The notes under the pieces: model-generated
What the model saw: only the letters and a program-made list of their open reading frames with translations
Told to the model about the DNA's origin: nothing
Databases searched by the model: none
Program-made: the position numbers and the translations under genes
In this document: positions 53,547 through 62,480 of the stretch, piece after piece
Numbering within the stretch: position 1 is the first letter of the stretch
Layout of the letters: the number at the start of each line of letters is the position of its first letter
Assembly: GCF_900115045.1 (NCBI RefSeq)
Contig: NZ_FOVC01000003.1
Coordinates: 62,001-126,000 of the forward strand
Reading direction: 5' to 3'
Origin: Izhakiella capsodis
GTDB lineage: Bacteria; Pseudomonadota; Gammaproteobacteria; Enterobacterales; Enterobacteriaceae
DNA: 64,000 nt

Positions 53547-54053
53547 TCAGATTTGCTGAGAGGGACCAGCGCGGATCCCCACCACCTCAGCCAGCCAGCT
53601 GGCGGTCTGATACGGTAACTGGGCGGGTGAATGGTAGGTATGATTGAGCTGAACGATCGCTGCCGGACGGGCTTCGTGGGTTAAAAGGGCATTTAGCGTA
53701 TCCAGTAAAGCAAGCCGCTCGACGTGTAGCGGTAACACATCCGCATTGGCAGGTAAATATTCTGCGGGTGTCAGCGTAAAAGACAGATGGCGAATAACGG
53801 TTCGGATAGCATGCTGATGCCAGTAATCGACGTAAAAGCCGGGACGTCGTGGCGTTTCCTGCCATAATGCCAGGCTATGAAGATGGGGGACTGCCCGGAT
53901 ATTAAGGCTGCTGGTAGCACTGCCGGTTAAGCTGTTTTGCCCGTTAGCGTGAGCGACTGGCAAACCAAAGCCCGTCGCAACCATCCCTAACAGGATGTGC
54001 GGCCAAAAATAACGTCTGCCAAATTGTCGCCAACGATTTAAAATACTAATCAC
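53547..54053 (-). CDS. secM: Secretion monitor SecM
   Basis: SecM stalls its own ribosome when export is slow, unfolding the mRNA so that secA is translated. I chose the GTG at 54053 (MISILNRWRQFGRRYFWPH), matching the E. coli N-terminus and giving 168 residues. The signal sequence HILLGMVATGFGLPVAHA follows. The arrest motif ends the protein: Y148-x4-W153-L154-x4-G159-I160-R161-A162-G163-P164. E. coli has Phe at the first and Ile at the third of these positions; the GIRAGP core is unchanged. An upstream frame to 54125 overlaps the divergent gene. Confidence 0.93.
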   Translation of the reverse strand: MISILNRWRQFGRRYFWPHILLGMVATGFGLPVAHANGQNSLTGSATSSLNIRAVPHLHSLALWQETPRRPGFYVDYWHQHAIRTVIRHLSFTLTPAEYLPANADVLPLHVERLALLDTLNALLTHEARPAAIVQLNHTYHSPAQLPYQTASWLAEVVGIRAGPSQQI

Positions 54054-54074
54054 ACCTATCCACCGGAGTATGCG

Positions 54075-54593
54075 ATGCGCAACAGTCGCCCACAATCTAT
54101 CGAAAAACTTTTTGATGAAACGCAAAATTCAGGATGCTTACAACAAATCCAGCAACGCGCCGTTGCTCTGAACAAATTGAACAAAACGGTTCGCGCGCTG
54201 CTACCTTCTCAGATGCATCCCTGGGTGAGGGTGGCTAATTACCGCCAGGGTATACTGGTACTGGAAGTCGCCAACGCCAGCTGGATGATGCGGTTACGCT
54301 ACGAACAACCTGAGCTGCTTTCTGCATTACGAGCGCAGATAATACCATCATTGACCGCAATCGACATCAGTATTAATCCATCTCTGGCCGGGAAAACGGC
54401 GTCTACTGCGCAAGAACATGCCTACCCGGTATCGAGCGGGCAAAAAAATATGGGGTGTCAGCTCAGTTCTGACAGCGCGGCCGCGCTATTGAGCGTTGCG
54501 GAACGCAGTCCGGAAAAATTAAGGGGAGTATTAGAACGACTGGCCTCATTGGCCGGAGAGAGGGGTACCAGTAAAACCAGTCGTAATAAGTAG
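54075..54593 (+). CDS. DUF721 / DciA-like protein
   Basis: A 172-residue protein with an N-terminal DUF721 domain (about 1-105): IEKLFDETQNSGCLQQIQQRA, then HPWVRVANYRQGILVLEVANASWMMRLRYEQPELLSALR, the pattern of DciA-type proteins. DciA is the ancestral loader of the DnaB replicative helicase. Enterobacteria generally use phage-derived DnaC instead, so its role here is unclear. The C-terminal ~65 residues are Ser/Ala-rich and poorly conserved. It starts 21 bases from the divergent secM GTG and ends 12 bases from the convergent lpxC. Confidence 0.78.
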   Translation: MRNSRPQSIEKLFDETQNSGCLQQIQQRAVALNKLNKTVRALLPSQMHPWVRVANYRQGILVLEVANASWMMRLRYEQPELLSALRAQIIPSLTAIDISINPSLAGKTASTAQEHAYPVSSGQKNMGCQLSSDSAAALLSVAERSPEKLRGVLERLASLAGERGTSKTSRNK

Positions 54594-54605
54594 GGCAACC
54601 AGCGG

Positions 54606-55523
54606 TTATGCTAAAACCAGGTTTGGTGCTTTGAACGCCAAAGGCAGATCGGCTTCATCTTCATAGGTTGCCCATTCCCAGGCTTCCTGTTTTGCCAACA
54701 CCGCTTGTAAGAGTTTGTTGTTTAGAGCATGGCCTGACTTGAATGCGGTAAACGCGCCAATAATGTTATGGCCACACATAAACAGGTCGCCAATGGCATC
54801 CAGCATTTTGTGACGCACAAACTCATCTTCAAAGCGCAGACCATCTTCATTCAGCACGCGAAAATCATCCAGGCCGATGGCACAATCCAGGCTACCGCCC
54901 AGGCACAGGCCCTGAGACTGTAAATACTCGATTTCATGCATAAAGCCAAAGGTACGGGCGCGACTGATCTGACGCATAAAGCCTTCAGTCGAGAAATTCA
55001 TCTGATAGCGCTGTGAACTGGAGTCGATCGCCGGGTGCTGGAAGTCGATAGTGAAATCGAGCGAAAAACCGTTGTAAGGCTTAATTTCAGCCCATTTATC
55101 GCCATCCCCAACGCGCACTGCCTGCTTAACGCGAACGAAACGTTTAGCGCAGTTAAGCTGATCAACACCTGCATCCACCAACAGGTAAACGAAAGGCGCG
55201 GCGCTGCCGTCCATAATCGGCACCTCAGGTGCATCGACTTCAACAATAATATTGTCGATACCTAAGCCAGCCAGGGCGGCGTTAAGGTGCTCCACAGTGG
55301 AAATACGCACGCCTTCATCATTCACCAGGCAAGTACTCAGCATGGTATCGCGTACGTATTTTGCATCAGCGGGGAAATCTACCGGCGGATTCAAGTCAGT
55401 GCGACGATAGATGACCCCAGTATTAGCCGCCGCTGGGCGCAGCGTCAACGAGACCTTCTTGCCAGTATGCAAACCGACACCAGTCGCCTGTACGATCCGT
55501 TTTATTGTCCGTTGTTTGATCAT
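54606..55523 (-). CDS. lpxC: UDP-3-O-acyl-N-acetylglucosamine deacetylase LpxC
   Basis: LpxC performs the first committed step of lipid A synthesis. The ATG at 55523 (MIKQRTIKRIVQATG) gives 305 residues, as in E. coli; an earlier in-frame ATG adds five. Zinc ligands are His79 (STVEHLNAAL) and the His and Asp of FVRHKMLDAIGDLFMCGH. The C-terminus LPLAFKAPNLVLA carries the apolar residues recognised by FtsH for turnover in E. coli. It lies 101 bases after ftsZ. Confidence 0.98.
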   Translation of the reverse strand: MIKQRTIKRIVQATGVGLHTGKKVSLTLRPAAANTGVIYRRTDLNPPVDFPADAKYVRDTMLSTCLVNDEGVRISTVEHLNAALAGLGIDNIIVEVDAPEVPIMDGSAAPFVYLLVDAGVDQLNCAKRFVRVKQAVRVGDGDKWAEIKPYNGFSLDFTIDFQHPAIDSSSQRYQMNFSTEGFMRQISRARTFGFMHEIEYLQSQGLCLGGSLDCAIGLDDFRVLNEDGLRFEDEFVRHKMLDAIGDLFMCGHNIIGAFTAFKSGHALNNKLLQAVLAKQEAWEWATYEDEADLPLAFKAPNLVLA

Positions 55524-55624
55524 CGCATTATCTCGCAAAAATTACTGACCCGGCCGACAGTTTAATGAACTGTCAGTCGGACATTTTAGCACAAAGAGCG
55601 GAGATGTTAACTATGAGTGAATTC

Positions 55625-56782
55625 CTAGTCTGCTTGTTTACGCAGAAACGCAGGAATATCAAGGTAGTCTGGCTCTTTGTTCGATTGCGAGTTAGCAGTG
55701 TCGTTAACCACTTTAGCAGCAGGCTTCTGCTCCTGTGGCAGCGGCGACATGCCATGTTGCTGATAACGGTGGTCCATTATCGGCTGAGCCTGCTGCTTGT
55801 TCGTCACCAGGGTGATCTCAGGACGCTTGTCCATACCAATACCGGTGGCTACGACGGTTACGCGCAGCTCGTCATTCATTTCCGGGTCCAATGAAGTGCC
55901 GATCACCACGGTAGCGTTATCAGAGGCGAAAGCGCGGATAGTATTACCAACGGTTTCGAACTCATCAAGACGTAGGTCAAAGCCAGCAGTAATGTTAACC
56001 AGCACACCGCGTGCGCCAGACAAATCAATGTCTTCCAGCAGCGGGCTGGAAATAGCCATTTCCGCAGCTTCTTCCGCGCGATCTTCACCAGAGGCGACGC
56101 CAGAACCCATCATCGCATAGCCCATTTCTGACATTACGGTGCGCACGTCGGCAAAGTCAACGTTCATCAGACCAGGGCGTGTTATCAGCTCCGCGATACC
56201 CTGCACGGCACCTTTCAATACGTCGTTAGCCGCACCAAAAGCGTCCAGTAGCGAAATACCACGGCCAAGCACTTTAAGTAACTTGTCGTTCGGAATGGTG
56301 ATCAGTGAATCTACGTGCTTGGAAAGCTCCGCGATCCCCTGCTCAGCAAACGCCATACGCTTTTTGCCTTCAAAGTTAAAAGGCTTGGTCACTACCGCTA
56401 CAGTGAGGATACCCAGGTCTTTAGCCACTTCAGCCACCACAGGCGCCGCGCCGGTACCGGTACCGCCGCCCATGCCCGCTGCGATAAAGACCATATCGGC
56501 ACCGTCCAACGCAGAGCGCAGGGCCTCCCGATCTTCTTCAGCGGAAGTGCGACCAACTTCCGGATTGGCACCAGCACCCAGACCTTTAGTAATGTTATTA
56601 CCGATCTGAATAGTCTGGCCGACTGCCGTTTTACGTAATGCCTGAGCATCAGTGTTTACAGCAAAAAACTCAACGCCTTCGATGCGCTCACGCACCATAT
56701 GTTCTACGGCGTTGCCGCCGCCGCCGCCGACGCCGATGACTTTAATCACCGCGTCATTGGTTAATTCCATTGGTTCAAACAT
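55625..56782 (-). CDS. ftsZ: Cell division GTPase FtsZ
   Basis: FtsZ polymerises into the division ring. The 385-residue tubulin homologue has GVGGGGGNAVEHM near the N-terminus, the tubulin signature GGGTGTGAAP and the T7 catalytic loop region NVDFADVRTVMSEMG. A variable linker leads to the C-terminal peptide DYLDIPAFLRKQAD that binds FtsA, ZipA and ZapD. It follows ftsA after 76 bases on the minus strand and is part of the dcw cluster. Confidence 0.99.
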   Translation of the reverse strand: MFEPMELTNDAVIKVIGVGGGGGNAVEHMVRERIEGVEFFAVNTDAQALRKTAVGQTIQIGNNITKGLGAGANPEVGRTSAEEDREALRSALDGADMVFIAAGMGGGTGTGAAPVVAEVAKDLGILTVAVVTKPFNFEGKKRMAFAEQGIAELSKHVDSLITIPNDKLLKVLGRGISLLDAFGAANDVLKGAVQGIAELITRPGLMNVDFADVRTVMSEMGYAMMGSGVASGEDRAEEAAEMAISSPLLEDIDLSGARGVLVNITAGFDLRLDEFETVGNTIRAFASDNATVVIGTSLDPEMNDELRVTVVATGIGMDKRPEITLVTNKQQAQPIMDHRYQQHGMSPLPQEQKPAAKVVNDTANSQSNKEPDYLDIPAFLRKQAD

Positions 56783-56858
56783 AATTTCTCTCCGCTATGT
56801 GCCCGTATTTCACCTGGAGATCACTCATTAATGCTAGCATGATCTCCTTTTGTAAAAA

Positions 56859-58115
56859 TTAAAACTCTTTTCTCAGCCAGCTGTTGATCCGTTTAAACCA
56901 GTTGCCAACTGAAACACGTTTTTCGACCTCTGTCTCGCCGCTAAGGTGCGACTCTTTTCCATAGTGCAGCAGACCTACTGCTGTTGAGTAGTAAGGCGCC
57001 TGCGCGTAATCCGTTAATCCAGTGATATTCAGTGGCTGCCCGATGCGCACTTGGGTGTGAAACACCCGCTGAGCACAAGCCGCGAGCCCTTCAATTTGCG
57101 CCGCGCCGCCGGTGAGAACTATTCCGGCCGCCAGATGATGTTTAATCCCCTGCTGACGCAACTGCTCCTGCAACTGGAGAATTTCATCATTCACCAGGTT
57201 CAATAATTCGGTATAACGAGGCTCGATCACCTCAGCCAGGGTCTGACGTTGCAGGCTACGCGGCGGACGTCCTCCCACGCTAGGCACTTCAACATTTTCG
57301 TCTTTACCGACGATGGAACCCAGCGCGCAGCCATGACGAACTTTGATGGCTTCCGCATCTGTCGGGGGAGTACCAAAGGCATAGGCTATGTCGCTGGTAA
57401 CCACGTTGCCAGCATAGGGAATAACCTTGGTATGACGCAGCGCACCGCCGGTATAAACCGCAATATCCATCGTGCCGCCGCCAACATCCACCACACACAC
57501 GCCCAGTTCGCGCTCGTCCTCAGTCAACACTGCATAGCTTGAGGCCAGACCGGCAAAAATTAGCTGATCAACTTTCAAGCCACAGCGCTCAACCGCTTTG
57601 ACGATATTTTTCGCCATATCATTGTGACAGGTGATCAAATGGACTTTCGCCTGCATACGCACGCCAGATAACCCAACAGGATTTTTAATTCCCTCCTGAT
57701 AATCAATGGCATATTCCTGGGGAATAACATGCAGGATACGGTGCTCATCGCGCACGCGGACCGATTTCGCGGTATGCACCACGTTATCAACGTCTTCTGC
57801 CGTCACTTCTTCTTCAGAGATCGGCACCATACCGATTTCGTTCTGACAGCTAATATGCTTACCTGAAAGCGCCAGATAGACGGATGAAATCTGGCAATCC
57901 GCCATCAACTCCGCCTGATCAATCGCACGTTGAACGCACTTTACTACCGACTCAAGGTCGTTGACCCCGCCTTTGTCCATGCCTCGGGAAGGACAGCTTC
58001 CCACCCCGATGATATTCACCATGCCATCAGGCAAAACTTCTCCTACTAAAGCGGCCACCTTCGCGGTGCCAATTTCGAGTCCAACTACCAGTTTTCTGTC
58101 GGTTGACTTGATCAT
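56859..58115 (-). CDS. ftsA: Cell division protein FtsA
   Basis: FtsA is an actin-like ATPase that tethers FtsZ to the membrane. The 418 residues show the actin-type phosphate loop LVVGLEIGTAKVAALVGEV, a second one in CVVDVGGGTMDIAVYTGG, and the C-terminal amphipathic helix (KRINSWLRKEF) that inserts into the membrane. Its ATG overlaps the ftsQ stop by four bases (ATGA), so translation is coupled. Confidence 0.98.
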   Translation of the reverse strand: MIKSTDRKLVVGLEIGTAKVAALVGEVLPDGMVNIIGVGSCPSRGMDKGGVNDLESVVKCVQRAIDQAELMADCQISSVYLALSGKHISCQNEIGMVPISEEEVTAEDVDNVVHTAKSVRVRDEHRILHVIPQEYAIDYQEGIKNPVGLSGVRMQAKVHLITCHNDMAKNIVKAVERCGLKVDQLIFAGLASSYAVLTEDERELGVCVVDVGGGTMDIAVYTGGALRHTKVIPYAGNVVTSDIAYAFGTPPTDAEAIKVRHGCALGSIVGKDENVEVPSVGGRPPRSLQRQTLAEVIEPRYTELLNLVNDEILQLQEQLRQQGIKHHLAAGIVLTGGAAQIEGLAACAQRVFHTQVRIGQPLNITGLTDYAQAPYYSTAVGLLHYGKESHLSGETEVEKRVSVGNWFKRINSWLRKEF

Positions 58116-58951
58116 TGTTGTTTAGCCTGTGCCTGATTCTGTTGCTGTTTATTGACCTGTGGCGTCACCGGAGCCGGTGCCCAACCAACGGCGGCGCCAG
58201 AGTCATAACGTAAATCCACATAACTTATCTGCTTGTTCTGACTCTGGGCCTGCTGCTGCAGAACCGGGTAAAGCTCGATAAATGTTTTAATCCGCCTGGT
58301 CGTGTCATCTCGTCCCAGCTCAAGGCGAATATTGTCGCTTAGAGTCAGTTGCCAGGAGCGACGCGCCGTCATCGCAGCTGCCTTTACGCTGAATTTGCTG
58401 GCCGCGAGCAAATCACGCATCTGATAATAACCTTCAAGCACTTCCTTCTCACTGCCTTCTGGCCCGTAGAGCAAGGGCAGATTGTCTTTGCCGATACGAT
58501 TGGCTGGAATGCTGAAAGATTTACCTTCAGCATCAACCATATGCAGACCGTTCCAGTGCGCAACCGGGACATATTCAACCAGATGGATCTTTAATTCATC
58601 TGGCCACTGCTTACGCACGCTGACCTGCTTAATCCACGGCAGGCGCTCAATCTGCTGCTGAATAACGTTCACATCCTGCGACATGAATGTCCCCGGCTCA
58701 CCCAGCGACAATATTGCCTGACGAATATCGTCGGTGGTGGTGTAGTGGGTCTGCCCGGTGACCACCAAACGTGACAGCGGCAGCCTCGACGAATCGTTCA
58801 TCCACTTCAGCACAAACAGCCCGGACGCCAGCATCACGCCGATAACGAACAGCAGGAAAATGATCCCTGCCAGACGCGATCCGTTGCTACGTCCTGACGG
58901 GACATGAGGTTCCGCTTTCTTGTTACGTACATTTAGCGCTGCCTGGGACAT
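58112..58951 (-). CDS. ftsQ: Cell division protein FtsQ
   Basis: FtsQ is a bitopic inner-membrane protein that joins FtsB/FtsL to the divisome. The 279 residues have a cytoplasmic tail, one membrane segment (LAGIIFLLFVIGVMLASGLFV split here as LAGIIFLLFVIG and VMLASGLFV), a POTRA domain beginning LSRLVVTGQTHYTT and the beta domain with YVDLRYDSGAAVGW. The C-terminus is Gln-rich (KQQQNQAQAKQQ). It starts one base after ddlB ends. Confidence 0.97.
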   Translation of the reverse strand: MSQAALNVRNKKAEPHVPSGRSNGSRLAGIIFLLFVIGVMLASGLFVLKWMNDSSRLPLSRLVVTGQTHYTTTDDIRQAILSLGEPGTFMSQDVNVIQQQIERLPWIKQVSVRKQWPDELKIHLVEYVPVAHWNGLHMVDAEGKSFSIPANRIGKDNLPLLYGPEGSEKEVLEGYYQMRDLLAASKFSVKAAAMTARRSWQLTLSDNIRLELGRDDTTRRIKTFIELYPVLQQQAQSQNKQISYVDLRYDSGAAVGWAPAPVTPQVNKQQQNQAQAKQQ

Positions 58952-58952
58952 A

Positions 58953-59873
58953 TCAGCGGGCCAACCCCAAAATACGGACTACCAGTTGTGAAAAGCTCAT
59001 GCCAGCTTGTTTCGCTGCCTTAGGTGTCAGGCTGTGGCCCGTCATCCCCGGCGCGGTATTTACCTCCAGCAGGTAAAACTTATTGTCGGCGCCCATCATC
59101 AAATCCACCCGGCCCCAGCCACGGCAGCCAAGCGCACGCCAGGCCCGCAGCACAATATCGTTCAGCTCTGCTTCTTGCTCAGCACTCAGCCCACTCGGAC
59201 AGAAATACTGCGTATCATCAGAAATGTATTTCGCCTCATAGTCGTAATATTCACTAGCCGGCTGAATACGGATCGATGGCAACACCTCATCACCGAGTAC
59301 ACTTACCGTTAGCTCCGGGCCTATCAGAAATGACTCCACCAGAATTTCATCGTCGAAGCGAAACGCTTCATCGATAGCCGCTTGCAGTTGCGACATCTGG
59401 TTAACGCGAGTGATACCTACGCTGGAACCTTCATTGCTTGGCTTAACGAACAGTGGTAACCCCAGCGCATCAATATTTGCTTTATGCTCGGCCTGCAGTC
59501 CCTGCGCCATATCCCGGCGATGAAGCGTTACGTAAGGCGCAACCGGTAAGCCAGCACCTTGCCAGACTAGCTTGGTGCGCAGTTTGTCCATGCCAATCGC
59601 CGAGGCCATCACACCGCTGCCAGTATAAGGAATGCCGAGAAACTCCAGCGCGGCTTGCAGACGACCATCTTCACCACCACGACCGTGGAGAATAATAAAA
59701 GCCTTATCAAAACCCAGCTCTTTCAGACGAAGTACCGGAACATCACGCGTATCAACCGCGTGAGCATCGATGCCAGCTTCCAGCAAACCAGCCAGTACCG
59801 CCTGCCCCGATAGCAGTGAGACATCACGCTCAGCAGAGGTGCCACCCAGCAATACTGCAACTTTCTCAGCCAT
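58953..59873 (-). CDS. ddlB: D-alanine--D-alanine ligase B
   Basis: DdlB makes the D-Ala-D-Ala dipeptide for peptidoglycan. The ATG at 59873 (MAEKVAVLLGGTSAERDVSL) gives 306 residues as in E. coli; an in-frame start four codons earlier is less likely. ATP-grasp features are FVKPSNEGSSVGI and the magnesium-binding LLEVNTAPGMTGHSL. Its start overlaps the end of murC by eight bases. Confidence 0.97.
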   Translation of the reverse strand: MAEKVAVLLGGTSAERDVSLLSGQAVLAGLLEAGIDAHAVDTRDVPVLRLKELGFDKAFIILHGRGGEDGRLQAALEFLGIPYTGSGVMASAIGMDKLRTKLVWQGAGLPVAPYVTLHRRDMAQGLQAEHKANIDALGLPLFVKPSNEGSSVGITRVNQMSQLQAAIDEAFRFDDEILVESFLIGPELTVSVLGDEVLPSIRIQPASEYYDYEAKYISDDTQYFCPSGLSAEQEAELNDIVLRAWRALGCRGWGRVDLMMGADNKFYLLEVNTAPGMTGHSLTPKAAKQAGMSFSQLVVRILGLAR

Positions 59874-61341
59874 GATGCTCCTCATTGATCGGATTAGGCT
59901 TTAACTTCTGCTCCGCCAGGGTGCGGGCAATACGGCCTACGTTTCCGGCCCCCTGTACTAAAATAAGATCGTTTCCGCTCAGCGTCGGTGACAACATTTC
60001 AGCCACCATGTCATGATCCGAAACAAAAATCGGGTCTATCTTGCCCCGGTTGCGGATAGTCCGACATAGAGATCGGCTGTCGGCGCCGGGTATCGGCGCT
60101 TCGCCTGCTGAATAGACATCCAGCATCAGCAGCACATCAACTTGTGACAACACATTGGCAAAATCTTCATATAAATCACGGGTTCGCGTATAGCGATGCG
60201 GCTGAAAAATCATCACCAGTCGTTTTTCCGGCCAGCCTGCACGAGCGGCCTGTACAGTGGCATCCACTTCCGTCGGATGATGACCGTAATCATCAACTAA
60301 TAACGCCGTTCCCGCCTTACCGTTCACTGGCTCAACCGGAAACTCACCGAGAAAATCGAAGCGACGGCCGGTTCCCTGGAAACTTTCCAACGCCCGTAAA
60401 ATGTCGTCATCACCAATGCCTTCCTCGCTGGCAACGGCCACCGCCGCCGCCGCATTCAGCGCGTTATGTCGTCCTGGCGCATTGAGGGTAACGTGCATCA
60501 GCGGTTTATCCTGACGTACCAGCGTAAAATGCCCCTGAGCGCCACGCTGTTGGTAATTATCTACCCGCACATCCGCATCGTCACTGAAGCCATACGTCGT
60601 CACCTGACGCCCCACGCGCGGGATCAAATCGCGGATCACCACGTCATCCACGCACATGACGGCACGTCCATAAAACGGCAGGTTATGCAGGAAATTGATA
60701 AAGGTCTGCTTCAGGTTTTCAAAATCGCCCTGATAAGTGTCCATATGATCAGCTTCGATGTTGGTAACAATGGCCACCATCGGCTGTAAATGCAGAAATG
60801 ACGCATCGCTTTCATCCGCTTCGGCGATCAGGTAGCGGCTGCTTCCCAGTCGGGCGTGCGTACCTGCAGCCTTAACCAATCCACCGTTGACAAAGGTTGG
60901 GTCCAGACCACCTTCAGCGTAAATACTGGCGACCATCGCGGTAGTGGTGGTTTTACCGTGCGTACCCGCAACGGCAATGCCGTGACGAAAACGCATCAGT
61001 TCCGCCAGCATTTCAGCGCGACGAATCACCGGAATACGCGCCTCACGTGCAGCAATCAGCTCAGGATTATCCTGAGACACCGCCGTTGAAACCACCACAA
61101 CACTGGCATCACTGACGTTTTCCGCCCGATGATTGAAATAAATCGTGGCACCGAGCGAAGTCAGATGGTGCGTTACCGCGTTCGGTGCCAGGTCCGACCC
61201 GCTGATTTGATAACCTTCATTTGCCAACACTTCGGCAATACCGCCCATGCCAGCACCGCCGATGCCGACAAAGTGGATGTGCCGGACGCGACGCATCTCG
61301 GGCACAATTAAACGCAGTTTCGCCAGTTGTTGTGTATTCAT
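59866..61341 (-). CDS. murC: UDP-N-acetylmuramate--L-alanine ligase MurC
   Basis: MurC adds the first amino acid, L-alanine, to UDP-MurNAc in the cytoplasm. The 491-residue Mur ligase has the N-terminal glycine-rich loop FVGIGGAGMGGIAEVL, the ATP-binding GTHGKTTTT (126-134), and the conserved DDYGHHPTEV and QPHRYTRT segments of the C-terminal domain. It lies 77 bases after murG in the dcw cluster. Confidence 0.98.
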   Translation of the reverse strand: MNTQQLAKLRLIVPEMRRVRHIHFVGIGGAGMGGIAEVLANEGYQISGSDLAPNAVTHHLTSLGATIYFNHRAENVSDASVVVVSTAVSQDNPELIAAREARIPVIRRAEMLAELMRFRHGIAVAGTHGKTTTTAMVASIYAEGGLDPTFVNGGLVKAAGTHARLGSSRYLIAEADESDASFLHLQPMVAIVTNIEADHMDTYQGDFENLKQTFINFLHNLPFYGRAVMCVDDVVIRDLIPRVGRQVTTYGFSDDADVRVDNYQQRGAQGHFTLVRQDKPLMHVTLNAPGRHNALNAAAAVAVASEEGIGDDDILRALESFQGTGRRFDFLGEFPVEPVNGKAGTALLVDDYGHHPTEVDATVQAARAGWPEKRLVMIFQPHRYTRTRDLYEDFANVLSQVDVLLMLDVYSAGEAPIPGADSRSLCRTIRNRGKIDPIFVSDHDMVAEMLSPTLSGNDLILVQGAGNVGRIARTLAEQKLKPNPINEEHHG

Positions 61342-61418
61342 CGTCTCTACCAGCGGTTAATCCGCCTTGCTCTGGTTATCTGTGGACAAAAAAGGGTTTC
61401 AGCCCAATGGTGACTGGG

Positions 61419-62477
61419 TTATTTAACCGCCCGCATGACTTCGTCAGCAACCCGCGCCGTGGCGTCCGGGATCGCGACACCTCTGGCTTTATTCGCCATA
61501 CCCATCAGGGTATTCCTATCCCACGCAGCCAGGGTACTGGCAATCGCTTCAGCGGTACACTGTGGCTGCTCAAAAATTTTTGCTGCGCCCGCTTTTTCCA
61601 GCGGCAGCGCATTCCAGTACTGCTGGCGATCTTTGTGCTGAAAAGGGACGAAGATCGCCGGAAGTCCTGCGGCAGCGACCTCACTGACCGTCAGCGCGCC
61701 TGAACGACAGACCACGACATCCGCCCAGGCGTAGGCAGCGGCCATGTCGTCAATAAACGCATCAACCCGGTGCTGCGTCTGGTTTGCCCGCAAATACGCC
61801 TGATTTACCTCTTCCAGCGCACCTTTACCTACCTGATGCCAAAGGGTTATTTTCCCTGCCAGCAGCGCTGCGACTTTCGGCATTACCTGGTTCAGCACTC
61901 TGGCCCCCTGGCTACCGCCAACAACCAGTACGCGTATCGGACCTTCCCGCCCGGCAAAACGCACCTCAGGCAGCGGTAATGCAAGCACGTCATTACGGAC
62001 CGGATTACCGACCACGTCAGCATGCGCAAACGCGCCTGGAAACGCCTGCATAACCTTTTTCGCTATATGTGACAGCCATTTATTCGTCATTCCCGCAATA
62101 CCGTTCTGTTCATGCAATACCAGCGGAATGCCGCAGCTCCAGGCAGCCACACCGCCGGGACCAGAAACGTAACCGCCCATGCCAAGCACAACATCGGGTT
62201 GCCAGCGCTTCATAATGGCGCGTGCCTGACATGTTGCTTTGATAATGCGTACCGGCGCTAACAGCTGAGCTTTCAATCCCTTACCACGTAATCCACTGAT
62301 ACGGATAAAATCTATCTCGATCCCATTCTTAGGGACCAAATCAGCTTCCATACGATCGGCGGTGCCAAGCCAGCGCACTTGCCAGCCTTGCTCCATAAGA
62401 TGATGCGCCACGGCCAGACCCGGAAACACATGTCCGCCGGTTCCGCCTGCCATCACCATCAGCCGTTTTTCACTCAT
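61419..62477 (-). CDS. murG: Undecaprenyl-PP-MurNAc-pentapeptide GlcNAc transferase MurG
   Basis: MurG adds GlcNAc to lipid I, making lipid II on the inner membrane face. The ATG at 62477 is preferred to the adjacent TTG at 62480, giving 352 residues. The glycine loops MAGGTGGHVFPGLAVA and VLGMGGYVSGPGG, and the donor-site VVVCRSGALTVSEVAAAGLPAIF with FVPFQHKDRQQYWNA, are intact. It begins three bases after the ftsW stop. Confidence 0.98.
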   Translation of the reverse strand: MSEKRLMVMAGGTGGHVFPGLAVAHHLMEQGWQVRWLGTADRMEADLVPKNGIEIDFIRISGLRGKGLKAQLLAPVRIIKATCQARAIMKRWQPDVVLGMGGYVSGPGGVAAWSCGIPLVLHEQNGIAGMTNKWLSHIAKKVMQAFPGAFAHADVVGNPVRNDVLALPLPEVRFAGREGPIRVLVVGGSQGARVLNQVMPKVAALLAGKITLWHQVGKGALEEVNQAYLRANQTQHRVDAFIDDMAAAYAWADVVVCRSGALTVSEVAAAGLPAIFVPFQHKDRQQYWNALPLEKAGAAKIFEQPQCTAEAIASTLAAWDRNTLMGMANKARGVAIPDATARVADEVMRAVK

Positions 62478-62480
62478 CAA

